Source of the DNA: Oleiphilus messinensis
GTDB lineage: Bacteria; Pseudomonadota; Gammaproteobacteria; Pseudomonadales; Oleiphilaceae
Assembly: GCF_002162375.1 (NCBI RefSeq)
Contig: NZ_CP021425.1
Coordinates: 4,481,001 to 4,545,000, forward strand
Length of the DNA stretch: 64,000 nucleotides
Direction: 5' to 3'
Of the stretch, positions 1 through 8,864 are shown one piece after another (positions within the stretch are counted from its first letter, which is position 1; each line of letters starts with the position of its first letter). A program made the translations under genes and the position numbers. The notes below the pieces were generated by a model that worked only from the letters and a program-made list of their open reading frames with translations, had not been told where the DNA came from and did not search any database.

Positions 1-923
1 AACGTACTGTTATGAATAGGTATCATCAATTTTCCCTTTAAATCCATATGGGCCTGAATACTGTGCTCAGGTTGCATATGCACGCCAGGCCAGTGCGCGT
101 TGTAAGCGCCGGTTTCGATTAAGGTCAGATCGAACGGACCATAATTTTCACCGATCTGCTTGAATCCAGGAAAATAGCCACTGTCACCGCTAAAGAACAG
201 TCTTTCCTTTTGTCCAATCAACACCCAGGAGGCCCAAAGCGTTTGGTTGCGATCAAACAAACCACGTCCGGAAAAATGCTGTGCGGGAGTCGCCACAATT
301 TCAACCGTACCGGAGAATACGGACTGCCACCAATCCAGTTCTTCGATCTTATGCTCGGGAACACCCCATTCAATGAGGTAAGAAGCAACACCGATCGGCA
401 CATAGAATCGCTTTACCTTGGGGTGAAGTGCTTTAATTGTACCCTTATCCAGATGATCATAATGATCATGGGAGATCAAAACCCCTTCCAGTTCCGGAAT
501 ACTCTCAAGCGCAACAGGAACGGGGTGAAAACGTTTGGGACCGGCCCACTGCACGGGCGATGCCCGCTCCGAAAAAACAGGATCAGTCAGCCAAAAGCCA
601 CCGTCCAGGCGAATGAGCACACTTGAGTGGCCAAGCCGGTAGATTTCTGTAGAGCTGCCAGCGTGCAAATCTTTTGCCTGAATTTGTGCCAGCGGGATGT
701 TTACGGTTGGACGGGATACATCACTTTTTTCCAATAGATAGCTTTTCAAAATGGAACCGATCCCAGAATTGCTCTGCGTAGGCACCATGTTCTGGAACTC
801 ACCTTCCCGGTAGACCGATCCCTTAGCGCTCAATCGCTCTTTACGGTTGTGAATACTGTCAGAATACATGAGGCAAGCTCCCAAAATAAACAAAGGCAAA
901 AAACCAACTAAAAAAAATTTCAT
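1..923 (-). CDS. MBL-fold metal-dependent hydrolase (3' end outside window)
   Basis: Translated by hand on the minus strand from ATG at 923; the reading frame stays open to the window edge, so the C-terminus is missing. The N-terminus is a hydrophobic, possibly lipoprotein-type signal (FLPLFILGAC). The metal site SHDHYDHLD (the HxHxDH motif of the metallo-beta-lactamase fold) is present, followed downstream by a second His-containing strand (PAQHFSGRG) and FFSGDSGYF. This pattern is typical of the UlaG/NAPE-PLD-like branch (YfhI/Beta-lactamase_B-like superfamily). The substrate is not known; an N-acyl phospholipid or lactone-type ester is possible. It is divergent from a TetR gene with three palindromes in the shared spacer, which suggests TetR control. 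Confidence 0.85.
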   Translation of the reverse strand, partial: MKFFLVGFLPLFILGACLMYSDSIHNRKERLSAKGSVYREGEFQNMVPTQSNSGIGSILKSYLLEKSDVSRPTVNIPLAQIQAKDLHAGSSTEIYRLGHSSVLIRLDGGFWLTDPVFSERASPVQWAGPKRFHPVPVALESIPELEGVLISHDHYDHLDKGTIKALHPKVKRFYVPIGVASYLIEWGVPEHKIEELDWWQSVFSGTVEIVATPAQHFSGRGLFDRNQTLWASWVLIGQKERLFFSGDSGYFPGFKQIGENYGPFDLTLIETGAYNAHWPGVHMQPEHSIQAHMDLKGKLMIPIHNST

Positions 924-960
924 TGACCTGATTTCCAATGCGTACGCTTTTAAACATAAT

Positions 961-1067
961 TACACTGCACGGTGTAGTTTACATATTGATCAGAAAAAGT
1001 AAACTGATTAGTGTAATTTCTGACACAAAGGCAAGATTGTGGTTTTTCCGGTAAACTGAAAAGTGTA
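961..1067. promoter_or_regulatory. Three 16-bp TetR operator-like palindromes
   Basis: The spacer between the hydrolase and the TetR gene contains three related inverted repeats: TACACTGCACGGTGTA at 961-976, TAAACTGATTAGTGTA at 1000-1015 and TAAACTGAAAAGTGTA at 1052-1067. They fit TAMACTGNNNRGTGTA. Inverted repeats of this size are normal TetR operators, and their position suggests that the neighbouring regulator represses itself and the hydrolase. Binding is inferred. Confidence 0.7.
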
Positions 1068-1105
1068 GTATTCCACGCCATCGATATTGAAGTGACTAAT
1101 GCGGT

Positions 1106-1738
1106 ATGACAAGCAAATGCGGTATGACGATTAAGAGAACATTGAGTGCGCAAAAGCGACTAGACATCCTGTCCGCAGCGATTAAGGCGTTCCAGGAAAA
1201 TGGTTTTCAAGCCACGAGCATGGATCAGATTGCACTCAAAGCGGGTGTCTCAAAGCGCACCGTTTACAATCACTTCAATAGCAAAGAAGCGCTGTTCACC
1301 GAGATTACAGATAAACACTGGCAACAAACCCTCAGTGCGACAGCGTATCACTACCAATCAGATCGCCCATTGCGGGAACAGTTAGTGGAGATCGCGAAAC
1401 AAGAATTGAGTTTGTTCGAATCAGAAAACTATATTGGTCTGGCCCGAATGATTATCTCGGAATACATCCACTCACCCGAGCTTGCCAAAGAGGCGATGCT
1501 TAAAATTAGCAGCACGGAAGGCGGGCTACGCTGTTGGCTTCAGGCAGCCATTGACGACCAACGGCTGAAAGAAGTTGATACCACATTTGCTACGCATCAG
1601 TTCCTGAATTTGCTCAAAGCTTTTGCATTCTGGCCACAAGTGATTGGCCATTCACCAAAGCCCGGCAGACAAGAAGCTGAAGAGGTAATCACTTCAGCCG
1701 TAGACATGTTTTTAGGTTATTACGATGCTCGCGCCTGA
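1106..1738 (+). CDS. TetR/AcrR family transcriptional regulator
   Basis: A 210-residue protein. The N-terminal helix-turn-helix is clear: DILSAAIKAFQENGFQATSM, then QIALKAGVSKRTVYNHFNSK, followed by the ligand-binding helical domain. The length is typical for the family. The start is uncertain: ATG at 1106 or 1124. The two are part of a short tandem duplication (ATGCGGTATGAC) and neither has a strong ribosome-binding site; 1124 gives an N-terminus closer to other TetR proteins. It probably represses the divergent hydrolase and itself through the palindromes just upstream. The ligand cannot be predicted. Confidence 0.88.
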   Translation: MTSKCGMTIKRTLSAQKRLDILSAAIKAFQENGFQATSMDQIALKAGVSKRTVYNHFNSKEALFTEITDKHWQQTLSATAYHYQSDRPLREQLVEIAKQELSLFESENYIGLARMIISEYIHSPELAKEAMLKISSTEGGLRCWLQAAIDDQRLKEVDTTFATHQFLNLLKAFAFWPQVIGHSPKPGRQEAEEVITSAVDMFLGYYDARA

Positions 1739-1757
1739 GCATCGTACCTTACCGGTC

Positions 1758-2000
1758 TCAAATATCGTATTTGGCACAAAATTCATCAATTTCTGTGCGC
1801 ACCGAATCACTCAACCGATCTCTATCCACTCTCGAAAAAATTCCTCTTAGTGCCTTTTTCTCTTCCTCATCGACCACACCATCTTCCAATGCCAATCGCT
1901 CGAGCATGTGGAGTTCGCCCTCATCAATGGTGTCATCATTGGCAAAAACCACAAGAAATGAATAGTTTACAATCTCTTTTGCATTAGAATGCTTTTCCAA
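1758..2000 (-). CDS. Small TerB-like acidic protein
   Basis: An 80-residue helical, acidic protein. The segment DEGELHMLERLALEDG followed by VVDEEEKKAL resembles the acidic helix pairs of the TerB/DjlA-N (tellurite resistance TerB-like) superfamily, in which such acidic residues can bind metal. It has no signal peptide or membrane segment. It converges with the TetR gene, with a short gap and no obvious terminator. The family assignment is by motif only and its cellular role is unknown. Confidence 0.6.
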   Translation of the reverse strand: MEKHSNAKEIVNYSFLVVFANDDTIDEGELHMLERLALEDGVVDEEEKKALRGIFSRVDRDRLSDSVRTEIDEFCAKYDI

Positions 2001-2060
2001 CAGATATTCTCCAAATCAAACAGCGCTGCCCGTAAAAAAACAGCAATGTAATCCTACATA

Positions 2061-3494
2061 TTATCGATCCGGCTTGAAGTCGCGTTCGACGGTAAGGGTG
2101 ACTTCCTCATCTTTTACCCAAGCTGGAAAGTCTTCGAACTCACCGACTCGCTCTACAGCGACTACCACAGCCTCGTTTAGAAGTTTATACCGTGTTTCTT
2201 CAATGAGTTGAACATTTTTCACTTCACCATGGGAGCTGATAGTCACTTCAGCAACGACTGTTCCCCGGTGGCGGTTTCGCTTGGACCATCGATGATAGAC
2301 AATCTCGGATTCGATTTCCGATATCGCCTGATTTTTGTAATCTTCCCATTCCTGGCGTTGGTCATCCGATACCACTTCGGGCTTGGGTTTCAGTGATTCA
2401 CTGGCTTTTTCTGCTTCTGCGGCCAGTCGCTGCAGGTGTTTTGCCTCAGCCCGGTCAGAGGCTTCTTGAGCTGCGGCTGCTGCCTGCAGTTTCTGTTCAG
2501 CCGCGCGCTTTTGTTCGGCCACCATCTGTTTTTCGGCCACCATCTGTTTTTCGGCCACCATCTGTTTTTCGGCCACCATCTGTTGCTCCGCCAGCTTCTG
2601 CTGCTCTGCTAACCGCTTTTGTTCCGCTAATTTTTTCTGCTGGGCCTGTTGTTCTGCCAACTTTTGTTTTTCAGCTAATTTCTGTTGTTCTGCCTTCTTT
2701 TTTTGCTCAGCTGCCAATTTTTGCTGTTCTATCAGTTTTTGCTGTTCTATCAGTTTTTGCTGTTCTATCAGTTTTTGCTGTTCAGCTAGTTTTTGCGCCT
2801 CAGCCTGCTGCTGGGCGATTTCAGCTGCCTTGGCTATTTCAGCAGCTTTGGCGATCTCGGCAGCTTTCGCGTTTTCTTCTGCTTGAGCATCGGCCAACCA
2901 TTGGCTTACCAAGTCTTCGCGATCTGACTGTATTCGCAACTCACTGAACCGTTCTTGCAAGGCTTCGGTATCCGAGTTGGTAATCGATTCCTGTCCTAAT
3001 ATACCGGATTGAAATTCCCGGGAAGGTGGCGTGTTCCCCACCCATGCTCTCAAGATCGCATTGAATACGGTCTTACCGGGTTGCTGATAGAACTGCCCCC
3101 CATTCAATGATACGGTGGTGCCGAGATCCGGTTGATACGCTACAACAATTTCATCTCCCAGAGTAAGGTTGCTCTTGGGGAAATTAATAAAACCTGTCAA
3201 GTCGTCCGCCAGCGCCGGATTATCCTGAAGATTGTTGTTCATCGACAAATCCTGCAACCACAATTTCGCAAAGGTCCTCGGTTTCCAACGTTTGACGGTC
3301 ACCCGAATCACCATTTTAACCGGCCTGTTGTCATTCAGGAGTTGATTTGGATCATGGATTGGCTCCGGGGTATAGAGCGCCGCGAGGTAAAATTCTTTGT
3401 GCAAATATTCGTAAGCAGATACCCCATTGAGATAGGGTTCTGCACGTAGGAAAGTGGCCATAAAACAGGCGATCAAGAAAAGTAGGCTTCGCAT
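2061..3494 (-). CDS. Chalcone isomerase-like domain / coiled coil / TonB C-terminal fusion
   Basis: A 477-residue exported protein. Residues 1-18 are a signal peptide (RSLLFLIACFMATFLRA). Residues ~20-165 resemble the bacterial chalcone-isomerase-like domain (FYLAALYTPEP, then VIRVTVKRWKPRTFAKLWLQ). Residues ~205-375 are a Gln/Lys/Ala/Glu-rich coiled coil made of short repeats (KLAEQQ, KLIEQQ, QMVAEK). Residues ~385-477 match a TonB C-terminal energy-transducer domain (GTVVAEVTISSHGEVKNVQL). Unlike true TonB it is secreted through a signal peptide and not anchored by an N-terminal helix, so it may be a periplasmic structural or TolA-like spacer protein. The role is inferred. Confidence 0.65.
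   Translation of the reverse strand: MRSLLFLIACFMATFLRAEPYLNGVSAYEYLHKEFYLAALYTPEPIHDPNQLLNDNRPVKMVIRVTVKRWKPRTFAKLWLQDLSMNNNLQDNPALADDLTGFINFPKSNLTLGDEIVVAYQPDLGTTVSLNGGQFYQQPGKTVFNAILRAWVGNTPPSREFQSGILGQESITNSDTEALQERFSELRIQSDREDLVSQWLADAQAEENAKAAEIAKAAEIAKAAEIAQQQAEAQKLAEQQKLIEQQKLIEQQKLIEQQKLAAEQKKKAEQQKLAEKQKLAEQQAQQKKLAEQKRLAEQQKLAEQQMVAEKQMVAEKQMVAEKQMVAEQKRAAEQKLQAAAAAQEASDRAEAKHLQRLAAEAEKASESLKPKPEVVSDDQRQEWEDYKNQAISEIESEIVYHRWSKRNRHRGTVVAEVTISSHGEVKNVQLIEETRYKLLNEAVVVAVERVGEFEDFPAWVKDEEVTLTVERDFKPDR
2514..2585. repeat. Four 18-bp tandem repeats inside the TonB-fusion gene
   Basis: The unit TTCGGCCACCATCTGTTT is repeated four times, the last with one terminal change. On the coding (minus) strand it encodes six-residue coiled-coil units (QMVAEK). 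Near-identical copies imply recent expansion by slippage. Confidence 0.9.
2725..2778. repeat. Three 18-bp tandem repeats in the same coiled coil
   Basis: The unit TGTTCTATCAGTTTTTGC occurs three times in perfect tandem and encodes repeats of QKLIEQ on the minus strand. It is a second, independent expansion in the same gene. Confidence 0.9.
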
Positions 3495-3590
3495 AATTGT
3501 CTAATTATTATTCGGACTTTTTAATAGTGTAGCTGGAAAAAAAATTTTTATTGTTATCTTTTGTGAGGGCAAAGCCGATAAAGAGTTGCG

Positions 3591-3926
3591 TTATTCTGCC
3601 AGATCCCTGAGTTTCCTGGCATCATCAATACTGCCGACATTTTCAACATCTTGATATCCGGCCTGAATCAAGGCATTTTTGGCCCGTTCTGCCCTGCCAC
3701 CACTGCGGCAATACAGCTTGATTTCAGTATTTTTATCAGGCACCAGCGCTGGAAGTTCTTCAACGACATCTTGGTAGGAAATCCGAATATCACCTTCGAT
3801 GTGATCAACTTTGTGTTCCAGATAGGTTCTAACGTCAACCCATACAACGTCTCCATAAGCCCAGGAGGTGCCCAGGCTGGCGATCAGTACGAGGGCAGCC
3901 TGAAAAGTTCGTAACATTATTTTCAT
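3591..3926 (-). CDS. Periplasmic rhodanese-like sulfurtransferase
   Basis: A 111-residue single-domain rhodanese. A signal peptide ends near residue 24 (IASLGTSWAYG). The active-site loop is CRSGGRA with the catalytic Cys at residue 73, and the DVRTYLEH segment matches the start of the rhodanese fold. Size and layout resemble PspE/GlpE-type thiosulfate sulfurtransferases. The precursor N-terminus places it in the periplasm. It stands alone between two larger genes on the same strand, with no evident operon partner. Confidence 0.85.
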   Translation of the reverse strand: MKIMLRTFQAALVLIASLGTSWAYGDVVWVDVRTYLEHKVDHIEGDIRISYQDVVEELPALVPDKNTEIKLYCRSGGRAERAKNALIQAGYQDVENVGSIDDARKLRDLAE

Positions 3927-3980
3927 TTTCGATCCCTTTGATTACGTGGTTAAATTTATTGACCAGTTAGGTATTCAACT

Positions 3981-5729
3981 TCAGGGTTGGCTCATCAATA
4001 CCGGATCAACCTCAACGGCACCCACGGTGCGAACCAGCCCCGAGTCTGGGGTTCCCCACCAGTTTCCCGGCAATAACAAGGGTTGATTCCGATCAAGATT
4101 GCGAATATCCCAATCGCCATTGTTATAAAATCCATTGCCGCTTGCGCTCACCGTTGAACCTTGAAACATGCCGCCACCCGTCTGATTCCCGGCAATGTAA
4201 TTACCGTAGAGAAAAACTTCGGAGTTACGGCAGGACAGCCCTGTTCTGTGACTGTGGCGAACTTGACTGTTCTTCAGGTTGACCTTGGAGTGCTGAACCA
4301 CCACACCCCAATTATTGTGTTCCAAAATCAGATTGTTGCCATACAAACGGGATTCAACCACATTCAGGCCGATATCCGCATTACTGATCGCAACATAAGC
4401 GAGCTCCATTTGGCCTGAGGTCGCATTAATCGTAATACCTTTCCAACGGCGTCCTTCAGTCGACCTGAAGCGAATTGGATGAACCGCATTTCCTATCGCA
4501 TTGATTCGCCCGTTGACAATCAAACCTGCACCATCAGACCAAATCAACGTTCCTGGCTCCAGATTTAAAGTCGCGTTTTTTGTGACAACCACGATCTGTG
4601 ACAGCCGGTAGGGACTCGCCTCTGCCGTCAATGTAAGATCTGAGCGTATCACTGCGGGAATGGGGGTCGCCGCTCCCAAGGTAACCGGTTCCAGGATATC
4701 AATCCAGCGGGATGCCACTCCATCAGCAGACTCCAGATACCCAACCAGTTGCGCATCCAGGGCACGGTCTCCGGCAGCCACATGATATTCACCGATATAC
4801 ACCCCCGGCTCTTGTTCGGTCATCGGGATACGCTCCACCACCCCCGGGATTGACCAGTGAGCCGACATATCCGCCCGGCCCAGCATAACCACTTTCAATT
4901 GATTTCCGGGCACTAACAGACGACCACTTCCATTATGCAGAAAGGAGGTTATTTCCGGGGCCGAGGTAATGGCAGATTGTGGGTTAGGAATCCGGGACGT
5001 TAATTCCATGCTGAGTTTTGCCGCGACTTCCAGTTCGGATATGTCCTGATGACGCATATAGGTCGTGACAATTGCAGCGGCCAACGCGGTAGGGCTCAAT
5101 GGCAAGTCCCCCTCGCGTTTGGTACTGTCCATTCGTTCCCGCCAGATATAGCGGCCCGTATCGCAGTGACGAAATTGCACCCCCAACTCAACCACTGTTT
5201 CTGAATACAGGACGGCATAGGCTTTTCCATACTGGTATACAGTCCCGGTGATGAAACCGTCCACATCAAGTTGCTTGCACAAAAGCGCCCAGGCCTGCTC
5301 GAATTCCGGTGAATCCTGAAATTCAGGATTCAATGCTCCCCCACTTCCACGCCCGTCCCCGAGCTCACTCCTCCCCGAAAATGCATTAGCCGAAAACAAG
5401 GACTCAAGCCTCAAATCCTTGAATGCTGCATCAACCAATGACAGCTCAACATCGAGATAATTAAGGGAACTAAAATAGTTATAAAAGATACGACGAACCT
5501 GTTCGTCGGCTTTCGGTGCGCTACTGGCGTTAGTGAAGGGAAGTATTGCAACCCGCCTGGGTAACGGTTGCGGCGCCACAATCAAAGGGTCAACAATTTC
5601 ATCAACAGCTGCTTCATCATAGCTTGAAGTTGAACTGCAGCCTGACAGAACGGCGAGACACGCCAGGCAATGCATCAAAACTTTAACAGCCAGAAACGCA
5701 CTAAAAAATCTATGATCCGGTGAGTTCAT
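3981..5729 (-). CDS. Lipoprotein with GNA1162-like and right-handed beta-helix domains
   Basis: A 582-residue lipoprotein with lipobox LSGC in the first ~32 residues. The following ~200 residues (RRVAILPFTNAS, IRRIFYNYF-type segment, DGFITGTVYQYG) resemble the GNA1162/DUF799 lipoprotein fold. From ~residue 350 onward, repeated short beta strands rich in N, V and L (LTLTAEASPY, GLIVNGRINAIGNAVHPIRF, MELAYVAISNADIGLNVV) are typical of a right-handed parallel beta-helix. It lies 26 bp downstream of the triple-FHA gene on the same strand, so the two are probably co-transcribed. The function is unknown; an outer-membrane surface-layer or substrate-binding role is possible. Confidence 0.65.
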   Translation of the reverse strand: MNSPDHRFFSAFLAVKVLMHCLACLAVLSGCSSTSSYDEAAVDEIVDPLIVAPQPLPRRVAILPFTNASSAPKADEQVRRIFYNYFSSLNYLDVELSLVDAAFKDLRLESLFSANAFSGRSELGDGRGSGGALNPEFQDSPEFEQAWALLCKQLDVDGFITGTVYQYGKAYAVLYSETVVELGVQFRHCDTGRYIWRERMDSTKREGDLPLSPTALAAAIVTTYMRHQDISELEVAAKLSMELTSRIPNPQSAITSAPEITSFLHNGSGRLLVPGNQLKVVMLGRADMSAHWSIPGVVERIPMTEQEPGVYIGEYHVAAGDRALDAQLVGYLESADGVASRWIDILEPVTLGAATPIPAVIRSDLTLTAEASPYRLSQIVVVTKNATLNLEPGTLIWSDGAGLIVNGRINAIGNAVHPIRFRSTEGRRWKGITINATSGQMELAYVAISNADIGLNVVESRLYGNNLILEHNNWGVVVQHSKVNLKNSQVRHSHRTGLSCRNSEVFLYGNYIAGNQTGGGMFQGSTVSASGNGFYNNGDWDIRNLDRNQPLLLPGNWWGTPDSGLVRTVGAVEVDPVLMSQP

Positions 5730-5755
5730 GTCGGTATTTCACCATGCTTGAATAC

Positions 5756-8086
5756 TTACCAGGGTGTTTCAGTCTCCCCTTGGCGTTGTGCACTCTGCTC
5801 AGTGGCTCCTGTATTCGCCGATCCCGAATTTTCATCGAACAGATATTCCACAATCCAGTCCGATTCAACCCCGTCATCCGCCAACAATTTGCGAATCTTC
5901 TCTTTGTTGACTGAAGACTCGGTTGTTGACAATGTCACCTTGGCGCCAGCACGATTTTCCTTCAGAGAAGGCTCGGTTTTAACCGCGCCAGAATCACGGC
6001 CACACTGATTTAACTCGGCCAGACGTTGCTGTATGTATGGATTCTCGGGTTCGATGATTAAATAGCGGCGAAAATACGTTTCCGCTGTTTTACGATTTCC
6101 CAAACGGCATTTGTTGTCACCTTCCACTTGGTAAAAGGTTTTCATCTGATCAATTCTATTTAGCGCCTCAATGTTATCCGGGTCAAGTAACAGGACCTTC
6201 AAATAAAGCGCATAAGCATTGTTCTGAACCGGACTCAGAAAATATTTTTTTTGAAACCGGCGATCGGCTTCCGCCAGCAACGCATCGACTTCTTTCGCGA
6301 TCTGCGCCTGCTTGACCGGGTCTGCCGCATTTGAATCAGTCTCCGGTAATTCAGGGACGCCCTGCTCCACTTTCTGAGATTGCAACCAAATCTCCCGAAT
6401 TGCCTGTTGAGCTTTACCGTAATATTCCGAGCCAGAATCAATTGCCAGATACTCGGATAATGCCAGTTTAAGTTCATCTTTGCGCTCATGACTCAATGCA
6501 AGTAAAAAGCGCAGCTGGTTCAGTTTTTCCCAAACACTGGACACCTGAGACTCCGCACCATATTGCCTCAGAAAGTAGGCCACTGACTTTTTCGCCTGCT
6601 CGAGCGCGCCTCGCTGGATCTCATCATCCACCATTTTATTAATGGCTGACGCCATCAGAGCGCTCACACGGGAACGCTGGCCTGGTTCAAGATTCTCTCG
6701 ATAGAGTGATTTCAATAACTGCAAGCCAATAATAAAATCAGCATCATCGATCCGGCTTTCCGCCGCTTCTATTTGTCGATTAATCTGATACGGCGTCCAA
6801 ACCTGTTGATACAATAACCAGCTCAGAATGCCAATTGCAAGCAGCCCTGCCAGCGAGGCAAAAAAGTACATCGACTTGTTTTTCGACGGGCGCTGATCTT
6901 CGCTCCGCTCGGACAAAAACGTCAGTAACGTGTCCCCGATCTGAAGCGTATCACCGCTGTATATTCGTTCTACTGTTTTCGCTTTATGACCATTAATCAG
7001 GAGTGAGTTTTTTGACAGCGTGGTAACAATATGAACGTTCTCTTCTTCTTCCACGACGGCATGAGAGCGAGACACCGCGCTATCTCCCGTCACAACAATT
7101 TGACAACCACTGTCCCGACCAATGAAATTTCTTCCTTCAGCGAGACTATGCGTAGTACTGCCGCCACTTTTATTCTGACAAACAAGACGAGGGCCCATTT
7201 TTTTGGCCACGACTCGAGGCTGTACCTCAGTCTGATAAAAACGTTCCTGCGGATCTGGTGGCGGCACCTGTCCCGCTTCTGAGCGGGTTATCTGGGTCAT
7301 TACTTGAGAATCATCTAACGATAAACGAGCGTCGTCTAATACCGAACGAGAACTATCTAACGCAGACCGAGGGCCATCTAACGCAGAATGTGAGCCATCC
7401 GGGGCCGTTTTCACGGCGCGTTTTTGATCAAGAGGATTGAAGGATTTGAACGCGAAGGCAGCAATTGACAATTCAATGCGGTCGTTGTTATAGAGTTTAA
7501 CCTCATCCACCAGATCCCCGTTTACCAGAACAGCCTGGTGCTCGGTATGACGAATCAGGTAGTAACCACTTACCCGTTTCTGAATAACAGCATGCTTGCG
7601 TGAGATCCGTTTATCTGCCAGGACGATGTCGCAGTCCTCTGCTCTGCCGATCACAAACTCGGTCGTATCCAGGGCATAGGTTTTACCTTGCTCTTCCCCG
7701 GACAACTCAAGCAGTATGGCAGGCACGTCTCCAGCGATCGTTTTATCGAAATGTTTGTTCGCGGAGGTGACGAGTGTTTCTTCGGCAGGCAGATCCTCTT
7801 CGTCGATCACTTCAAAGGCAAAGCGTTTGAAACCAAACATCAACGTATCATTTGGTGCCAGGACATGCTCTTTCACATGTTCACCATTAACCAACATGGG
7901 CCCACGACCGATGCTGGTGAGCATACATTCCCCGAACGCCAGGGTCAGCTCTGCCTGATATCGGGACACAGTCGGGTCTTCTACAACAACATCGTTGTCC
8001 TTGGCTCGGCCAATACGATTCGTTTCTTTAGCGAGGTCAAAAGAGATCGATGGGTTATTGAGTGCGTAAAGTCTGTATTTTGGCAT
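5756..8086 (-). CDS. Triple-FHA domain, single-pass membrane protein with TPR-like C-terminus
   Basis: A 776-residue protein. Three forkhead-associated domains are visible from conserved GR..N/D..(I/V)...VSR.HA patterns: residues ~1-95 (NRIGRAKDNDVVVEDPTVSR), ~125-215 (FVIGRAEDCDIVLADKRISR) and ~298-392 (NFIGRDSGCQIVV, VSRSHAVVE). A Ser/Asp-rich linker with 7-residue repeats (SALDGPR, SALDSSR, SVLDDAR) lies between the second and third. One membrane helix follows near 403-425 (FFASLAGLLAIGILSWLLY), then a helical tetratricopeptide-like region. FHA domains bind phosphothreonine, so it probably assembles a phosphorylation-dependent envelope complex with the lipoprotein encoded just downstream. 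The signalling kinase is not in the window. Confidence 0.8.
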   Translation of the reverse strand: MPKYRLYALNNPSISFDLAKETNRIGRAKDNDVVVEDPTVSRYQAELTLAFGECMLTSIGRGPMLVNGEHVKEHVLAPNDTLMFGFKRFAFEVIDEEDLPAEETLVTSANKHFDKTIAGDVPAILLELSGEEQGKTYALDTTEFVIGRAEDCDIVLADKRISRKHAVIQKRVSGYYLIRHTEHQAVLVNGDLVDEVKLYNNDRIELSIAAFAFKSFNPLDQKRAVKTAPDGSHSALDGPRSALDSSRSVLDDARLSLDDSQVMTQITRSEAGQVPPPDPQERFYQTEVQPRVVAKKMGPRLVCQNKSGGSTTHSLAEGRNFIGRDSGCQIVVTGDSAVSRSHAVVEEEENVHIVTTLSKNSLLINGHKAKTVERIYSGDTLQIGDTLLTFLSERSEDQRPSKNKSMYFFASLAGLLAIGILSWLLYQQVWTPYQINRQIEAAESRIDDADFIIGLQLLKSLYRENLEPGQRSRVSALMASAINKMVDDEIQRGALEQAKKSVAYFLRQYGAESQVSSVWEKLNQLRFLLALSHERKDELKLALSEYLAIDSGSEYYGKAQQAIREIWLQSQKVEQGVPELPETDSNAADPVKQAQIAKEVDALLAEADRRFQKKYFLSPVQNNAYALYLKVLLLDPDNIEALNRIDQMKTFYQVEGDNKCRLGNRKTAETYFRRYLIIEPENPYIQQRLAELNQCGRDSGAVKTEPSLKENRAGAKVTLSTTESSVNKEKIRKLLADDGVESDWIVEYLFDENSGSANTGATEQSAQRQGETETPW

Positions 8087-8252
8087 GCCCAGTGGACTGT
8101 TCTAACTCTGATGCAGATACTACAAACATAGCCTAAATAGCTGTTTTATACGACAAATAAGTTCAATTCGATGAAAATAAATTCCGCTTTCGAACATTGG
8201 TCTTACCAGCCGACATATCAATCTACGCCTTTTATACACGGCTCCTAGCTTG

Positions 8253-8720
8253 CTATTCGCTTCCTGCCGCGGCCAAACGCTCCAACACCGAAATCGAGTT
8301 CAAATACGTCTCTCTGGCCTGTTGGGTATAGCCATCGGTGCCGGAAGACAACTTCAATGTGGTCCGCATATCCGCCAGTAAATCCCGCTCTCCAACAGCG
8401 TTTTCGTTCATGGAAAACGGGGCACCAATCGCCATCATTTCGGATGAGCTGATAAACCCACCCTCGAACAAATCCCGCGACAATCTTTGAGCACCTTCCT
8501 GAGACAGGCTGTGGACGTCATAATTTCCGGCAATTTCTTTCCACCTAGCCTCCGCTTGCCGACCTGTCTCGCTAAGTGAAACGGTATCTGAGGCACGGTT
8601 TTCTGCAGAGCGAATCGACTCGGAGTCGCTTTGCTTGCTGGTATAAGCGCTGTAGAGCTGGCTAAGCGCATTCGCCGAATTAATAATCATTGCCGGGTTC
8701 CTAACATAAAGGGCTTTCAT
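8253..8720 (-). CDS. Hypothetical protein, 155 residues
   Basis: Not recognised. It is a soluble, mostly helical protein with no signal peptide. A start at 8690 (MIINSANALSQL) is an alternative that removes ten residues. The text DTVSLSETGRQAEARWKEIAG and QRLSRDLFEGGFISSSEM reads like genuine coding sequence, loosely reminiscent of small flagella-associated or anti-sigma-like proteins, but I cannot support either. It is monocistronic and lies upstream of the FHA gene on the same strand, with ~165 bp between them. Confidence 0.55.
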   Translation of the reverse strand: MKALYVRNPAMIINSANALSQLYSAYTSKQSDSESIRSAENRASDTVSLSETGRQAEARWKEIAGNYDVHSLSQEGAQRLSRDLFEGGFISSSEMMAIGAPFSMNENAVGERDLLADMRTTLKLSSGTDGYTQQARETYLNSISVLERLAAAGSE

Positions 8721-8864
8721 ACAGCCTGATTCTTTAAAAATGCAAATCAGCTGAATGCAACACCCACGCCAGATTACTTCATTCCGCAGACTCGGTGGCA
8801 GGGCCAGTCAGGAAGGGGGATTTCGGGGCCAAGCTTCTGATCCGGTTTTTAAAGCCGGAGGAAT

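Noticed and set aside
2393-2947. A 184-codon plus-strand frame with repeats of proline and valine
   Set aside because: It is the antisense shadow of the tandem repeats in the TonB-fusion gene; no start signal or homology supports it.
7258-7440. A 60-codon plus-strand frame inside the FHA gene
   Set aside because: It is the shadow of the 7-residue Ser/Asp repeat linker in the triple-FHA protein.
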